NCBI GenBank assembly: GCA_037783415.1 | Contig: JAZGTN010000168.1 | Span: forward strand, 248,001-312,000 | Reading direction: 5' to 3' | DNA length: 64,000 nucleotides | Origin: Leptasterias polaris | Lineage: Eukaryota; Echinodermata; Asteroidea; Forcipulatida; Asteriidae | Shown here: positions 11,601 through 21,200 of the stretch, piece by piece | Layout: the number at the start of each line of letters is the position of its first letter | Numbering within the stretch: position 1 is the stretch's first letter | Program-made: the position numbers and the translations under genes | The notes under the pieces: model-generated | The model's database searches: none | What the model was told of the DNA's origin: nothing | Seen by the model: only the letters and a program-made list of their open reading frames with translations

Positions 11601-13224
11601 ACAACTCCAAGAACGGTGATCTGGAAGGGTTCGACATCAAATATCATGGATTGAAAAAAAACTCTGAACTTAAAAGTTCTTTAGCAAATTATGAACATTA
11701 TTAATTAAAGCATGTACACACCATTGGTTATGATCAGAGACCTGTATCTGCACTTTGTGTGACGTAGGGCCCTACCTGTTATAAATTAAGCTCAATTACT
11801 CATCAGAGTCGCAAGAAACAAGTTTTTACTGTTTTCAAACATGGTTTTGTACTAGTTGTTTTACTAATTTCTCAAAATCTATACCATTTCAAGCAAAAAT
11901 GTTTCAAGGGAAGTTTTCCACCATGACCATCTTTTTACCATCATGTGAGTTATGTGCAATTCTATAAACATTAGATTTTCAATCTTACCAATGTTATGTA
12001 CAGTATACACACCTCTTTAACCCCACTTACAATATGGAAATATACTGGAACTATAGTAATCCATCGATGCATTGATAACTAATAATGCGTATAAAACAGT
12101 TATAATATTACTGTAAATTTGATCATTTTTATTATCATAATGTTGTTGCAATTCAGCTGGTGAAGAATAATAAACCAAGATAATAAATTCGGCTTGCAGA
12201 AACACCGTGTGATAGCTTCTACTTTGCTGCGTAGAATTTCCAATTATAAGAGTAAATGGGAGACTACCCAGTTCAAGTAAGAACTTGTCCTGCTCCTGCC
12301 GCAGAGTAGATCAGGAAAATCAGGAGACTACTTAGTTTTAGAAAAGAACTTGTCCTGCTATTTATCTACTGCCTTGGAGTGGATCAGGGAAAAGTCTTAG
12401 GTTTTACTCTCACCCAGGATCCAGCAGGTTAGTGATGCGATCTCTGACCAGCATCTTCCCTTGAGATACATGACGATGAATACTTTTCTCTCCTCCTCCC
12501 TTGGTGATCGACAACACATTGGATTTCAGTTCGGTGCAAAGTTCTTTCATCCGAACATAGTTTTCCTGTAATGGACGGAAAGTCTCAAAAACTGCATAAC
12601 GACCCTTACAACAATTACAAATATTATTTTGGCATATCTCATTTAGATTTTAGTACATTTATCTTGGGGGGGTGGGTGGCGATGGGGACCATTTATCAAC
12701 CTTGCCTCCCACTCCAGTTCAAGTCTCTTGATACTGTTGGAAATTGGTTTTGAAAGAGTACACTCATTTCTATCCTTGGAAGAAAATGCAACCAAATGCA
12801 ACCAAAATATTGAGTGTTGACAGTTGTGTTACTCGGGAGGCTTGAATTTGGCCTCGAGTCCCAATCAACTCACATTATTTGGTAAATCTAAGTAATTCAG
12901 AGATCTAATTCAGAGATCTAACTTTCAATTCTCACATATTGATTCTAATTTTGATTCGTTCATGAAAATGGAATATTATTGGATAGCCTGCTTGTTGTGC
13001 TACATCAGTGCGAAAGTAAAAAGTGTTATTTTTTTAATTTCTCTTCGAAGTTTTAACAAATCCATCTCACATTCATATAGTCAATTCTCACTTACCTTGT
13101 ATTGCACGGAATTCTTATCTGGTGGTGAACCGATTGTCGCAATTCTCTCACCATAATATGTTCTGAATGTATTTACTACGTTTTTCCGAACATTGCGGCT
13201 GAGAAGACGACCGTAGATATTCAT
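2607..13224 (-). CDS. MCCC2: Methylcrotonoyl-CoA carboxylase beta subunit, 15 exons
   Basis: Carboxyltransferase subunit of mitochondrial 3-methylcrotonyl-CoA carboxylase, which moves CO2 from biotin to 3-methylcrotonyl-CoA in leucine breakdown. Exons in transcript order: 13096-13224, 12414-12565, 11519-11620, 10810-10937, 10115-10227, 9255-9368, 8762-8826, 8104-8203, 6921-7089, 6028-6104, 5496-5562, 4736-4892, 4158-4272, 3623-3708, 2607-2724. All junctions are GT-AG and in phase, giving 563 residues, the length I recall for human MCCC2. Residues 1-25 are basic and Ser/Asn-rich, as in a mitochondrial presequence. The N-terminal carboxyltransferase half carries PGSPFLELS (93-101), VDSGGA (171-176) and [15 protein letters not shown] (214-228). 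The C-terminal half carries GNNGVL (371-376), GFMVGR (406-411) and [12 protein letters not shown] (446-457). It ends NFGVFRM. Residue 475 is Lys in VMGGKQAA, where human has Glu. Introns hold SINEs and minisatellites. The start is the first ATG upstream of the conserved part. Confidence 0.97.
3185..3575 (+). repeat. tRNA-derived SINE, near full length
   Basis: The head looks like tRNA, with GGCCGAGCGGATAAGAG (A-box-like) and GGGTTCGAGTCCC (B box). A unique body with CTTAAGCAAGACACTTAAC follows, and the tail is a TTATTATTA microsatellite. It lies in MCCC2 intron 14, with its tail about 48 bp from the exon-14 splice donor. Confidence 0.75.
3855..3900 (-). repeat. tRNA-like B-box fragment
   Basis: Read on the minus strand this contains GGGTTCGAATCCCCCC, a good RNA polymerase III B box. 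A usable A box is not evident, so I read it as a piece of a SINE rather than a tRNA gene. It sits in MCCC2 intron 13. Confidence 0.35.
5085..5460 (+). repeat. Dispersed repeat with CGAAACGTCAGGC motif, copy 1
   Basis: Shares a sequence of blocks with 9735-10023 and 31240-31606: CCACAGATAT, a CT-rich stretch, TGTGTTGTG, GAGAAAGACTCT, CTAGG, CGAAACGTCAGGC, then TTTATACCACA and GCAGTTTGCAACAGCTA. Class unknown. It lies in MCCC2 intron 11. Confidence 0.6.
7126..7600. repeat. Diverged direct duplication of about 145 bp
   Basis: The segment 7126-7273 (CATTACACACAGTGCTCGG through GGTAGAGGCCAG) recurs at 7458-7600 with scattered substitutions. The spacing is about 332 bp. It lies in MCCC2 intron 8, next to exon 9. 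Confidence 0.7.
7708..8073 (+). repeat. tRNA-derived SINE, second copy
   Basis: Shares CATGACACTAGTGTCCTTA and AAGCAAGACTCT with the SINE at 3185, plus the ending AAGAAACCACTATTATTATT. The B box is diverged (GTGTTCGAAACC). It sits in MCCC2 intron 8, about 31 bp from the donor of exon 8. Confidence 0.65.
8287..8692. repeat. Minisatellite, 56/45-bp units, 8 copies
   Basis: Units begin at G(C/T)TAGCAACAACTA at 8301, 8357, 8413, 8469, 8514, 8570, 8626 and 8671. Spacing is 56, 56, 56, 45, 56, 56, 45: two units lack the same 11 bp (CTTCAGCACGC-like). Copies are highly similar. It lies in MCCC2 intron 7. Confidence 0.9.
9432..9684. repeat. AT-rich tandem repeat, about 35-bp unit
   Basis: Repeats of the form TATTGATTAGATGTG, CCGAGTATCA, ATTATCAAAC recur about seven times with moderate divergence. 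It lies in MCCC2 intron 5. Confidence 0.8.
9735..10023 (+). repeat. Dispersed repeat with CGAAACGTCAGGC motif, copy 2
   Basis: Same block order as the copy at 5085: CCCACAGATAT, CT-rich part, TGTTCATGTGTGTTGTGTTG, GAGAAAGACTCTGCTAGGG, TCGAAACGTCAGGC. It lies in MCCC2 intron 5. Confidence 0.6.
10399..10700 (+). repeat. Dispersed repeat, TTTGCGGTAACACC family, copy 1
   Basis: Opens with TTTGCGGTAACACC, then CTACTTTGCTGTG, TACTGCCGCAGAGT, AGTGGATCAAGGGG, and ends near GGTCTCAATGTTTGGACTAG and CTCTAGTCATCA. Close relative at 62393-62700, partial one at 12187-12405. The right end lies just outside MCCC2 exon 4. Confidence 0.65.
11449..11520. repeat. 24-bp tandem repeat containing the exon-3 splice donor
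   Basis: Three perfect 24-bp copies (11449-11472, 11473-11496, 11497-11520), each starting AGACACCCACATGG and ending TTACCTACCC. Read on the minus strand each copy carries TGTCTGG followed by GTAGGTAAC, which is the end of MCCC2 exon 3 plus its donor. The used donor is the copy next to the exon. Confidence 0.95.
12187..12405 (+). repeat. Dispersed repeat, TTTGCGGTAACACC family, partial copy
   Basis: Shares GCAGAAACACCGTGTG, CTACTTTGCTG, CTGCCGCAGAGTAGATC and GACTACTTAGTTTTAGAAAA with 10399-10700. It lacks the 3' GTCTCAACGTTT part. MCCC2 intron 2. Confidence 0.55.
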
Positions 13225-13308
13225 TTTCGTTGTGTACAAAGTGTAGTCTCAACCGTCTCAACAGATTCAATCATTCAACCCTGGGCGCTGCCATTTTTTC
13301 TTGTAATA

Positions 13309-13324
13309 CAGCGCCCTCTACTGG
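13309..13324 (-). promoter_or_regulatory. CTCF-like motif upstream of MCCC2
   Basis: On the minus strand this reads CCAGTAGAGGGCGCTG, close to the bilaterian CTCF core (CCASYAGRKGGCRS). It lies 85 bp upstream of the MCCC2 ATG. A chance or repeat-derived match is possible. Confidence 0.35.
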
Positions 13325-13626
13325 CCGTCAATCACCAACTTTGGTTTTTGCGCGGTCTCGGCGGCCCCTTGAAATCTGTCCCCCCTGCGGCCTGCGTGGT
13401 GAAAAAGACTTGGTAAGTTGCTTTATTGCTTTTAAACCAATGTTTAACAATGGAACTATGATGGAGGGTTTAACATAGCCAAAACACTATCTATGATATT
13501 GTCTGTGGTTCAATTTTATTTGACATAGAAAATGTCAAAGTGCACCCCACTCACCACCCCAACCGCATGTGCGTCTTTTGAAAATGATAATATTGATACC
13601 AACAAAAAGCCAACGCTCTTAAGCTT

Positions 13627-13683
13627 GGGCTCCTTTTGGACCATGGAGGTAGCTTCCTACCTCCATGGTTGGACCCAGAGCCC
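13627..13683. repeat. Compact hairpin
   Basis: Inner arms CCATGGAGGTAG and CTACCTCCATGG are perfectly complementary around a four-base CTTC loop. Complementarity continues imperfectly outward to GGGCTCC / AGAGCCC, so the stem is about 26 bp. It lies about 400 bp upstream of MCCC2. Confidence 0.65.
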
Positions 13684-13903
13684 GAATTAGAGATATATTC
13701 GAGAGACGGGAACAGTCCAGTGTTTCCACTGCAAAGTTTTGTTCAAAGGTACATTTGGTGCTCAATAAATGGCATGATTGATAGACCTAACCGGGGGCGC
13801 TGTACACTCGGTGGACCGAAAGATGTCAAATGAGTACAATGCCCCACAGCCAGAACTGGGTGAATTATAAATGATGTTATGCTCTTGTAATGGCCCTGTC
13901 ACA

Positions 13904-14824
13904 CCTTGACGTTTTAGCCAGATGCCCACGTATCAACATTTCTCTAAAACGCCGGTAAAGGCCTACGCTGAACTATCAATTTTGGGCGTATACATAGCGT
14001 ATTCATAACGAGTTGGACGTATATTCATAACGAGTTGGACGTATATTCATAACGAGTTACAGTATACATAACGTAATAGTAACTTAATATGTAGAACGTT
14101 TCGATAACGTATACCAACGAATACCAACGAATGCTTAGCGTGTTGCCGGCGTTCACAACTTATGCCCAACGATAGTCTAACTTATGTATAGCGCGCCGAA
14201 GCGTATCTCCGACCGATAGACTAAAAAGGCTGCCGGCTCGACGATTCCAATCATAACTGCACTAGACATCACAGCTCACCATGGATTCTTGAGGAGTACT
14301 GACGAGTTCAGAGTCCTGCGAACCCCAATTTTAGGTCTTTCAATTCCCCTAAACGCTGCCAATACGCCATTATACGGTAGCTATAAGTTAGAAACACGTT
14401 CAGTAAATTCTGTGGTCGTCCGGAACACGTCAAAACGTCCACATAATCAATATGCGTTGGATTCGACATAGGTTCAAAGCACGCCGTTTAACTCATAGTT
14501 TAGAAATAAGTTTTGGGTACACTAGACATTATCTCCACGTATGTTGACTTATGAGTAACTTAAAAGTAACGTGTGTGAAAGTGTGTCAACGATCGTATAA
14601 CTTACTTCAACTTATGTCCCCGTATGCAGGACGTATGAGCCATACGCTGGCATAAGTCGGAAAATTTGGGGCATGCTCAAAAATTTTCGACGACCTCGCC
14701 GTACTACGACGTAGCGTGCTTCGGCGTGCTCTTAACTTATACAGAACGTATTCACAACTTATTCAACGTATTAGGCAAATTTTTCAAACGTCGGCATAGG
14801 CCTACGCTGGCTAAAACGTCAAGG
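13904..14824. mobile_element. TIR element of 921 bp with internal iterated ACGTAT/ACTTAT motifs
   Basis: A perfect 18-bp inverted repeat, CCTTGACGTTTTAGCCAG at 13904-13921 and its complement at 14807-14824, bounds the element. The inside is full of short CGTAT, AACGTA, ACTTAT and CATAACGAGTT motifs on both strands, including a 26-bp direct repeat at about 13990-14056. No transposase frame is visible, so it is non-autonomous or a foldback-type element. Confidence 0.7.
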
Positions 14825-15550
14825 CCTTAACATCGGTCTTATCATAGTCGCCATTGATATGATAAGACCACCGAAGATGTTAAAAGAGAGAAATAACAGC
14901 AATGTGGGCTAGGTCCCCTGTTATTGTTTCTTTATTGTGTGCTTAAAATCTCAGGAATTCTTTTGTAGAGGATTTTACTTTGGAAGGAGGCGGGGAGGGG
15001 GGAGGGAGGAAGGGAGGGTGGAAAATACCAGTGTGTTAAGTATGGGGACATTGGAAGTACCCTCTGCCCTACATTTGGCATAGTATGCAAAAGTTTCGTT
15101 TATTTTAATATGCGACATTAAAACCCTGTTGATATGAGCCACGTTTCCTCCTACACAGGAGTCACATGTATGTATTCCATTGGGTTTTTTCCCTAGCTGC
15201 AAAGCCCATAGAGAGTTGAATATCCTATCCTAGACTAGACCATTCCACTAGGAGGGGGGAGTGGTCAGTTCCCATAGTTTTGTTTTTTGTTTTTATGGTC
15301 TGGGGGAAAAAACTTTACCGCAATCAGCAAACAAAATGACTCACCCATCTATTTATTTGTACCAGGTGGTGGCCTGCTGCCTAATGTCTGGCAGGTCTCT
15401 GAGCAGCTTTGCGGTTTCCAACCCCCCCCCCCCCCCCCCACCAATAGACTGTAAATAAATTCAATACCACTCAAAATTAATATCTACTCATTTTTTTAAA
15501 TACTCATTTTATTCACATAATTACAGCAAAACAATGTTTTGTTTCAAACA

Positions 15551-15848
15551 CAGGGTCTAATTTTTTTAAGGTAGCCTTTTAAGGAATAAATATACACACA
15601 CTCTGCAGCACAGAAAACATAGGCCTATACTTGCATAAAACGGGTCACAAAACTGCCCTGTGATAACTACCGTTAGTGAATGGCTTTACTCTACTATTTT
15701 TAAAGATAGTTCAGTTGAGCGCAAAGTTAAAACCCGCAGATTTCAAATCTGTCCGCAGGCCCTAATTCTAAGCCTGCCCGGGAAAGTTTAAAACGTGCGC
15801 ACACAGATTTCTACTTTGCACTCAACTGTTCAATGAAATTAGACCCTG
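15551..15848. mobile_element. TIR element of 298 bp, CAGGGTCTAATTT ends
   Basis: Perfect 13-bp ends, CAGGGTCTAATTT at 15551-15563 and its complement at 15836-15848. A second inverted pair lies inside (CAGTTGAGCGCAAAGT near 15711, ACTTTGCACTCAACTG near 15812). No ORF and no clear target duplication. The CAGGG start recalls hAT-type ends. Confidence 0.6.
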
Positions 15849-16821
15849 GTTTGGAGATGTCTACACGGCAGCTCCGTTATTTTAATCTATTTCATAACAA
15901 CATTTTTGCTATTTGAAACTTTGCATGGTGTGCTTTATCTATGCTGTCACCAATCCCTCGTTGTTTGGAACAAACTCCCCCAGACATCAAAGATGCACAG
16001 TGACTCTGGATCAATTAAAAGCCTTTTCAATAGCCCATAATGCCCTGGTGCGCAAAGGATTCTGGGTAAAATCCAAGTCCAAGCAACATAACGACCATCA
16101 CGCCATGTTTTTTTTTTGAAGCAATGTGGTATGCAACTATGAAACCTGGCATGTTACATGTTAACTACAGCATGGCGTCCATCTTGGCAGTTTGATTTAT
16201 TTTTCAACTGTACCGAGTTTCCCAAGATGGCGCTCGTGCATTTGGGCCATTCAAAAGAAACTTGCACATGTTTGTACATGCAAGAATCTTACTAGAAATA
16301 GTTATCGTAGATGCGGGGGGTGAAACTATAGTAGTTGGAATATTTTTTTATGAGACCATTGATGGCCACTTCAAGATTCTACAGAAATGCATCAAACTTA
16401 CACACAAGTTCACACAAGCAAAATAATGGTGTTGTAGCAAATCTCTAAGGTAATACTTAGCTCTGGAGGATCAAACCACTAATAGATAATGGCAGAAACA
16501 CGATTTCACAAAGAGTTCAGATTGATCTCAACATCAATCTTAATTGCTAAGCAAAGTGCGGTGTCACAGTACAAACACTATGGCAATATTAACAACTCAT
16601 CCTACTAATAAACCATTTTGTTCAACCCCAAAATCATTTAAAATTTACCCAGTCAGTTTCCCTTGTGGTTTATTATTTGATATCTGATATAAAAAGTCGC
16701 ATCCCCTGGCTTCCGCTTCCCAGGTTGTATCGTATACTTTGGTGTGATCCCTGGCTACACGGCAGTTTACGGTTAAATGCCTTCTGACTGGCACCCCCCG
16801 AACAAAGATATTGACAAAATA

Positions 16822-16918
16822 GGGAGACCGCCAACATAGGGCTAGATAGTTCAGTTGGTAGAGTGCCGGCACGTTAATCCAATGTTAGTTCAAATACTGC
16901 TCTAGTAATTTTTTTTTG
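16822..16918 (+). repeat. tRNA-derived SINE head
   Basis: GACCGCCAACATAGGGCTAG leads into an A-box-like TAGTTCAGTTGGTAGAGT and a B-box-like GTTAGTTCAAATACTGC, then a T/G homopolymer. The same leader occurs at 23097. A functional tRNA is unlikely because the cloverleaf arms do not pair well. Confidence 0.6.
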
Positions 16919-17535
16919 GGGGGGGGTTTCAACCCCAAAATAATTAATTATTAAACACAGTATTGTAAACAAAAACATGTGTGAATAAAAACACCAACAA
17001 CTTTTGAGATGTGCCCACTTCCTTCACATCTAAAGTGTTTCAAAATTGTTTTCTAAACTGTTAAAAAAAAGCTGTGTACAAAATGTGTGTGCAGGAAGTC
17101 ATGGCTTTGTGGCCTGTTCACAAACACGTCATGAGCAACATGCTTCATTTTTTGTCCCCAGTGCCGAGTTTCCTGACCCCTTTATGGTGAATTTGATTTG
17201 TTTAGATTGGAAGTCTTAGAAAGGCACTCTCGACAGTTAAATAAAGATTAATATAATTATTGTAAACAATTATTTTAATTAAACAATTGGTCCTGCTAAA
17301 TGTTTGTATATCACTGTACATGTACATAAACTAGAACAAGAAATAAAATTTAACTCTTCAAAATCAGGAGGTGACTATGTCTTAAAATAAAAAAAGCAAA
17401 GCGGACCAAAGTAAATTCATACCTTGGGTAAGCTGACAATACTGCTTATAACATTTTCATTTGCTGAGCGAGAATATAACGAGGTACCAGTCAAAAATAT
17501 CAGTGTGCATCTCATGATCATTTTGACCGGTAATC

Positions 17536-17700
17536 TGGGCCCAATTTCATGCTTACATGTAAATGGAAAACGATGCTTAAAAAAATTATGCTAAGCAAAC
17601 GTAAGCAGGGTACCAACCATACATGTACATGGTACATGCTATTCTAGCTGGCATCCTTATTCTGGTAAGCTTAGTTTTGTTGTGCTTACGCAGCTCTAGC
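17536..17700. repeat. CCCAATTTCAT repeat family, copy
   Basis: Starts GGGCCCAATTTCATGCTTAC and shares TTAAAAAAATTATGCTAAGC, GCTGGCATCCTTATTCTGGT and TTGTGCTTACGCAGCTC with the copies at 40688 and 43431. It lies just downstream of PDK. Confidence 0.6.
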
Positions 17701-18204
17701 AAACAGTAAGCAGTTTTAATCCGATTTCATTGTTTTAAATATTGTCTCCAACATAGCTTAGTAATTTACAAGTTAGTTATTTTGTATAATTTAGTTTTTC
17801 AACGTTTTTTGTTAGGTTTAATATCAAACAAGCTTAACTTCTTCAAGCAGACAGTCAGTCTCAAAGAAACCATTTATTTGTTTAACCATCCAGCATCATG
17901 AGCACACAAAGACAATGCTGACGTAATATTCCTAAATTTCAGACGCACTTTTTATGCATGGTAACAAAAGCCTGCCTATCTACACACTCAATCAAACAAT
18001 GTGCTTCTGAGTGGTCATGTGATGCCTGAAAAGTACTGTGATTGGTGGTCTCTTCCGAACAGAGTGAGGGAATTGTGGAGACCAGACGGCATCAAATAAA
18101 ACGGTTTAGTTTTCCATCGCCAACATTTTCAAGAATGACGGAAAAATCCTTTTTCGTCGGGTCCATGGCAACAACATCTTTCCCCTCTGTGATCTTGAGA
18201 CACT

Positions 18205-21200
18205 CTAGTAATTTGGCGGCAGCTTTCTTCTAGTTCTAGTGACCGTACTGAATGGCCTGGTATTACCCGCTGGTGAACTCCATTCGCTGATGGAGGTTGT
18301 CGACTTGTAATTTTGAGATACTGCTCGGTTATAGATTGGCAAGAGTTCATTAGCTTCACTTGATAGGACCTATAAAGAAACAGGAAGAAAAAAAAAGAAA
18401 AAAATAAAAAATTTCTTTCTTATAATGTACATTGGGCATTCTGGACCCAAATGTTGGAAGTTTGGCCAAAGCATGCTGAATATTGAATCAACCTCGGAAT
18501 GCTTTCTACTTGTTTATCTTGGTTTTAAAAGCCTTACTGTGCAATCTGGAGCATTCTAAATTGTTTTTATCTTGATGTTTTTGGGGAATTTGATCCGAGT
18601 ATATACATATTTTTAAAGGTGCTGTATACATTTGGTAATTGGAGCCTACTGATTGTGTTAATCCTATATAAATGTAGGTATATACAATAAAACTAACCTG
18701 TGAAAATTTCACTTCAAAAGGTGGTCACGTTTTTGAGATATCACCGAAAAACCGGAGCGAATATTTCCAATACACAGTCTGAGAAGCGTTATGGCCATAA
18801 CGCTTCTCAGATTCAAATTTTGGGGAATAAAAAGTGATATATTTATCCATAACCGTAGTACTTCAAAGTTTCTCAAATTTCATTATACTACCCAAAGCTG
18901 CTGTACTTCTTACCAAGTAAGTTTTTATTGCCATTAATTTTCAGAGTCATTACCAAACGTATACAGACCCTTTAAGCGTATCGACAAGCTGTTCGCTAGC
19001 TTGTGCATGGGGAGAACACTGCTTATCATTCTATACCCATACTGTCTTTTGGAACCGTGAAAACATTTTCTGTCGAGTCTTTTATTTTACATGCATATTT
19101 GAAAAGTGTATGATTTAGATGCATGCGTCTTGTATATTGAAATAAGGATCTACATTTAAGTCAAAGCAGACGTCTACATTTCTACAAATTGTATTTCTAA
19201 GGGGTTTTTTTCCCCCCTACTATCTGATGGGTGTCCTTTTTTAAACATAAGATCCATGATTAGATTTATCTATCAGACATCTATTAAGAATGTCCCTCAT
19301 TTAGATTTATCTATCAGACATCTATTAAGAATGTCCCTCATTTAGATTTATCTATCAGACATCTATTAAGAATGTCCCTCATTTAGATTTATCTATCAGA
19401 CATCTATTAAGAATGTCCCTCATTTAGATTTATCTATCAGACATCTATTAAGAATGTCCCTCATTTAGATTTATCTATCAGACATCTATTAAGAATGTCC
19501 CTCATTTAGATTTATCTATCAGACATCTATTAAGAATGTCCCTCATTTACATGTAGTACATGTAGTTATGTTATTCCTGTGAAAGTATATTGTTGTGCAG
19601 TTGGTCTGTGATCCAGCTCTGTGCTTTCATGGTCTGTGAGACAATGACGCTCGATAATTCTTCCACTTAGTCTACCGTGGGGTGCAGTGTAGCACATGTA
19701 ACTTTACAAAGCAAAATATTGCCAGTCATGTCAGTTTGTATTTTCCGACTTTAGTTGTTGATCTGATTAGAACTCAGTTTGCTTAGTATCCTACTTATTT
19801 AGATCTAAGACTTGTTCGAATGCATTTTATGATATAGTGTGGCCTAATGCAAGCCCGATACAAGGTCATTATGAACAACCTAATGATGTAATAAATAACA
19901 ATGATAAAATATAATTAGCTGTTGCAAACTGCTTACCAACCAAAAGGACATATATGGTGTAAATGCAAAAGAATGTGTAATAGCCTGACATTTCAACCCA
20001 AGGCTAAAGAGAAAGACTCTGCCAGAGTGGAAACGTCAGGCTATTAACAATTTCTTGCAAACAATGATAAGTATTGCATCTCACCTTAAGATAGACGACG
20101 GCATCAGTGCCATGGCCGTCCATCGAGGACAGGGTGAGGTCTCCGTGGAAATATTTGGCATAGAGTCTGGCAATCGGCAGTCCATAACCGTAACCAGCCT
20201 GTATGGAAGAAAACCACCACAAGTATTTTTTTTTAAACCACAAACACAAGGATATTGACTGGGCGAACGGCATTAGATTGCAGCAGAATCAACAGGGGAC
20301 AGGGAGCGCTGTTGTGTGCTGTCGGCATTCGCTAGCTAATGATCGCAAGGCGCTGATGACAGGCACTTTTCTTGTTGCGTGAACGGTGGCTGGTGGTCAG
20401 GCGTATAAGTATGGTCTAACTTAGTGAATAATAGACCAATGCATGATACACCTAAATGTTTGTTGTTTTGTGCATAAATGCCACAATTCAAAGCGTTCAT
20501 AACGAAAGGTTTCAGGTCAGTCGATTGTTTTCTTTTTCCTTCATATAAATTTGGTTGCACTCCTTTTCAAGCGTGGCCCCATACAGTCGTTGATTTTCTG
20601 CTATGAGAATTTCCAATCAAAACTGTACCGAGTCTGTTCAGCTCACCGTATACAAACTGTGTGGCCTTCTTTTAAAAAGTGTTGTCATGGAAGGTTCTGT
20701 TCTAACTAGTTATCTAAAAAGTGTTCCGATTGGACCTTGTAAAGGCTCGTACTTTTAGGATCTAAGATGATTGCCGACTGCTACCTTGTAAGCATTCACA
20801 ACATGCTCATTGTATGCTATAAACCCCTCTACTCTCCGACCGTCGTACACACAGACAGTGAGTCTGTATGTGTGCGCGTGGAAATGTTTTACATTTTGTT
20901 ACAATCACACAACGCACAAAAAACAGCCACACTACGTTTGCTTGCGACAAGAAGCTAAAACATGTTTTTCTATGACGAAATCCCCCACAAACGCCGCCCC
21001 CTGTTGGTTCTGCCGCAACTGAGCTGGAAACAAAATTTCCCAACCAGGACACCCCGATAATTCACCCTCACAATAAACAGCAAAAAAGGACGCCAAACTT
21101 ACTAGAGAACTAACATCAGATTGGTTCAAGTCATTGTGGGGACTAACATTGTCCCTGTCCAAACAGCAGACATCAGGGTCTATCTGTCCCAGAATGGCAC

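Larger units (their letters stand above)
13225..18204. other. Intergenic between MCCC2 and PDK
   Basis: Contains the MCCC2 upstream region, a hairpin at 13627-13683, TIR elements at 13904-14824 and 15551-15848, a SINE at 16822-16918, and a CCCAATTTCAT repeat at 17536-17700. The PDK 3' UTR must run leftward from 18204; an AATAAA on the minus strand at 17873-17878 is a candidate poly(A) signal. No further gene recognised. Confidence 0.6.
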
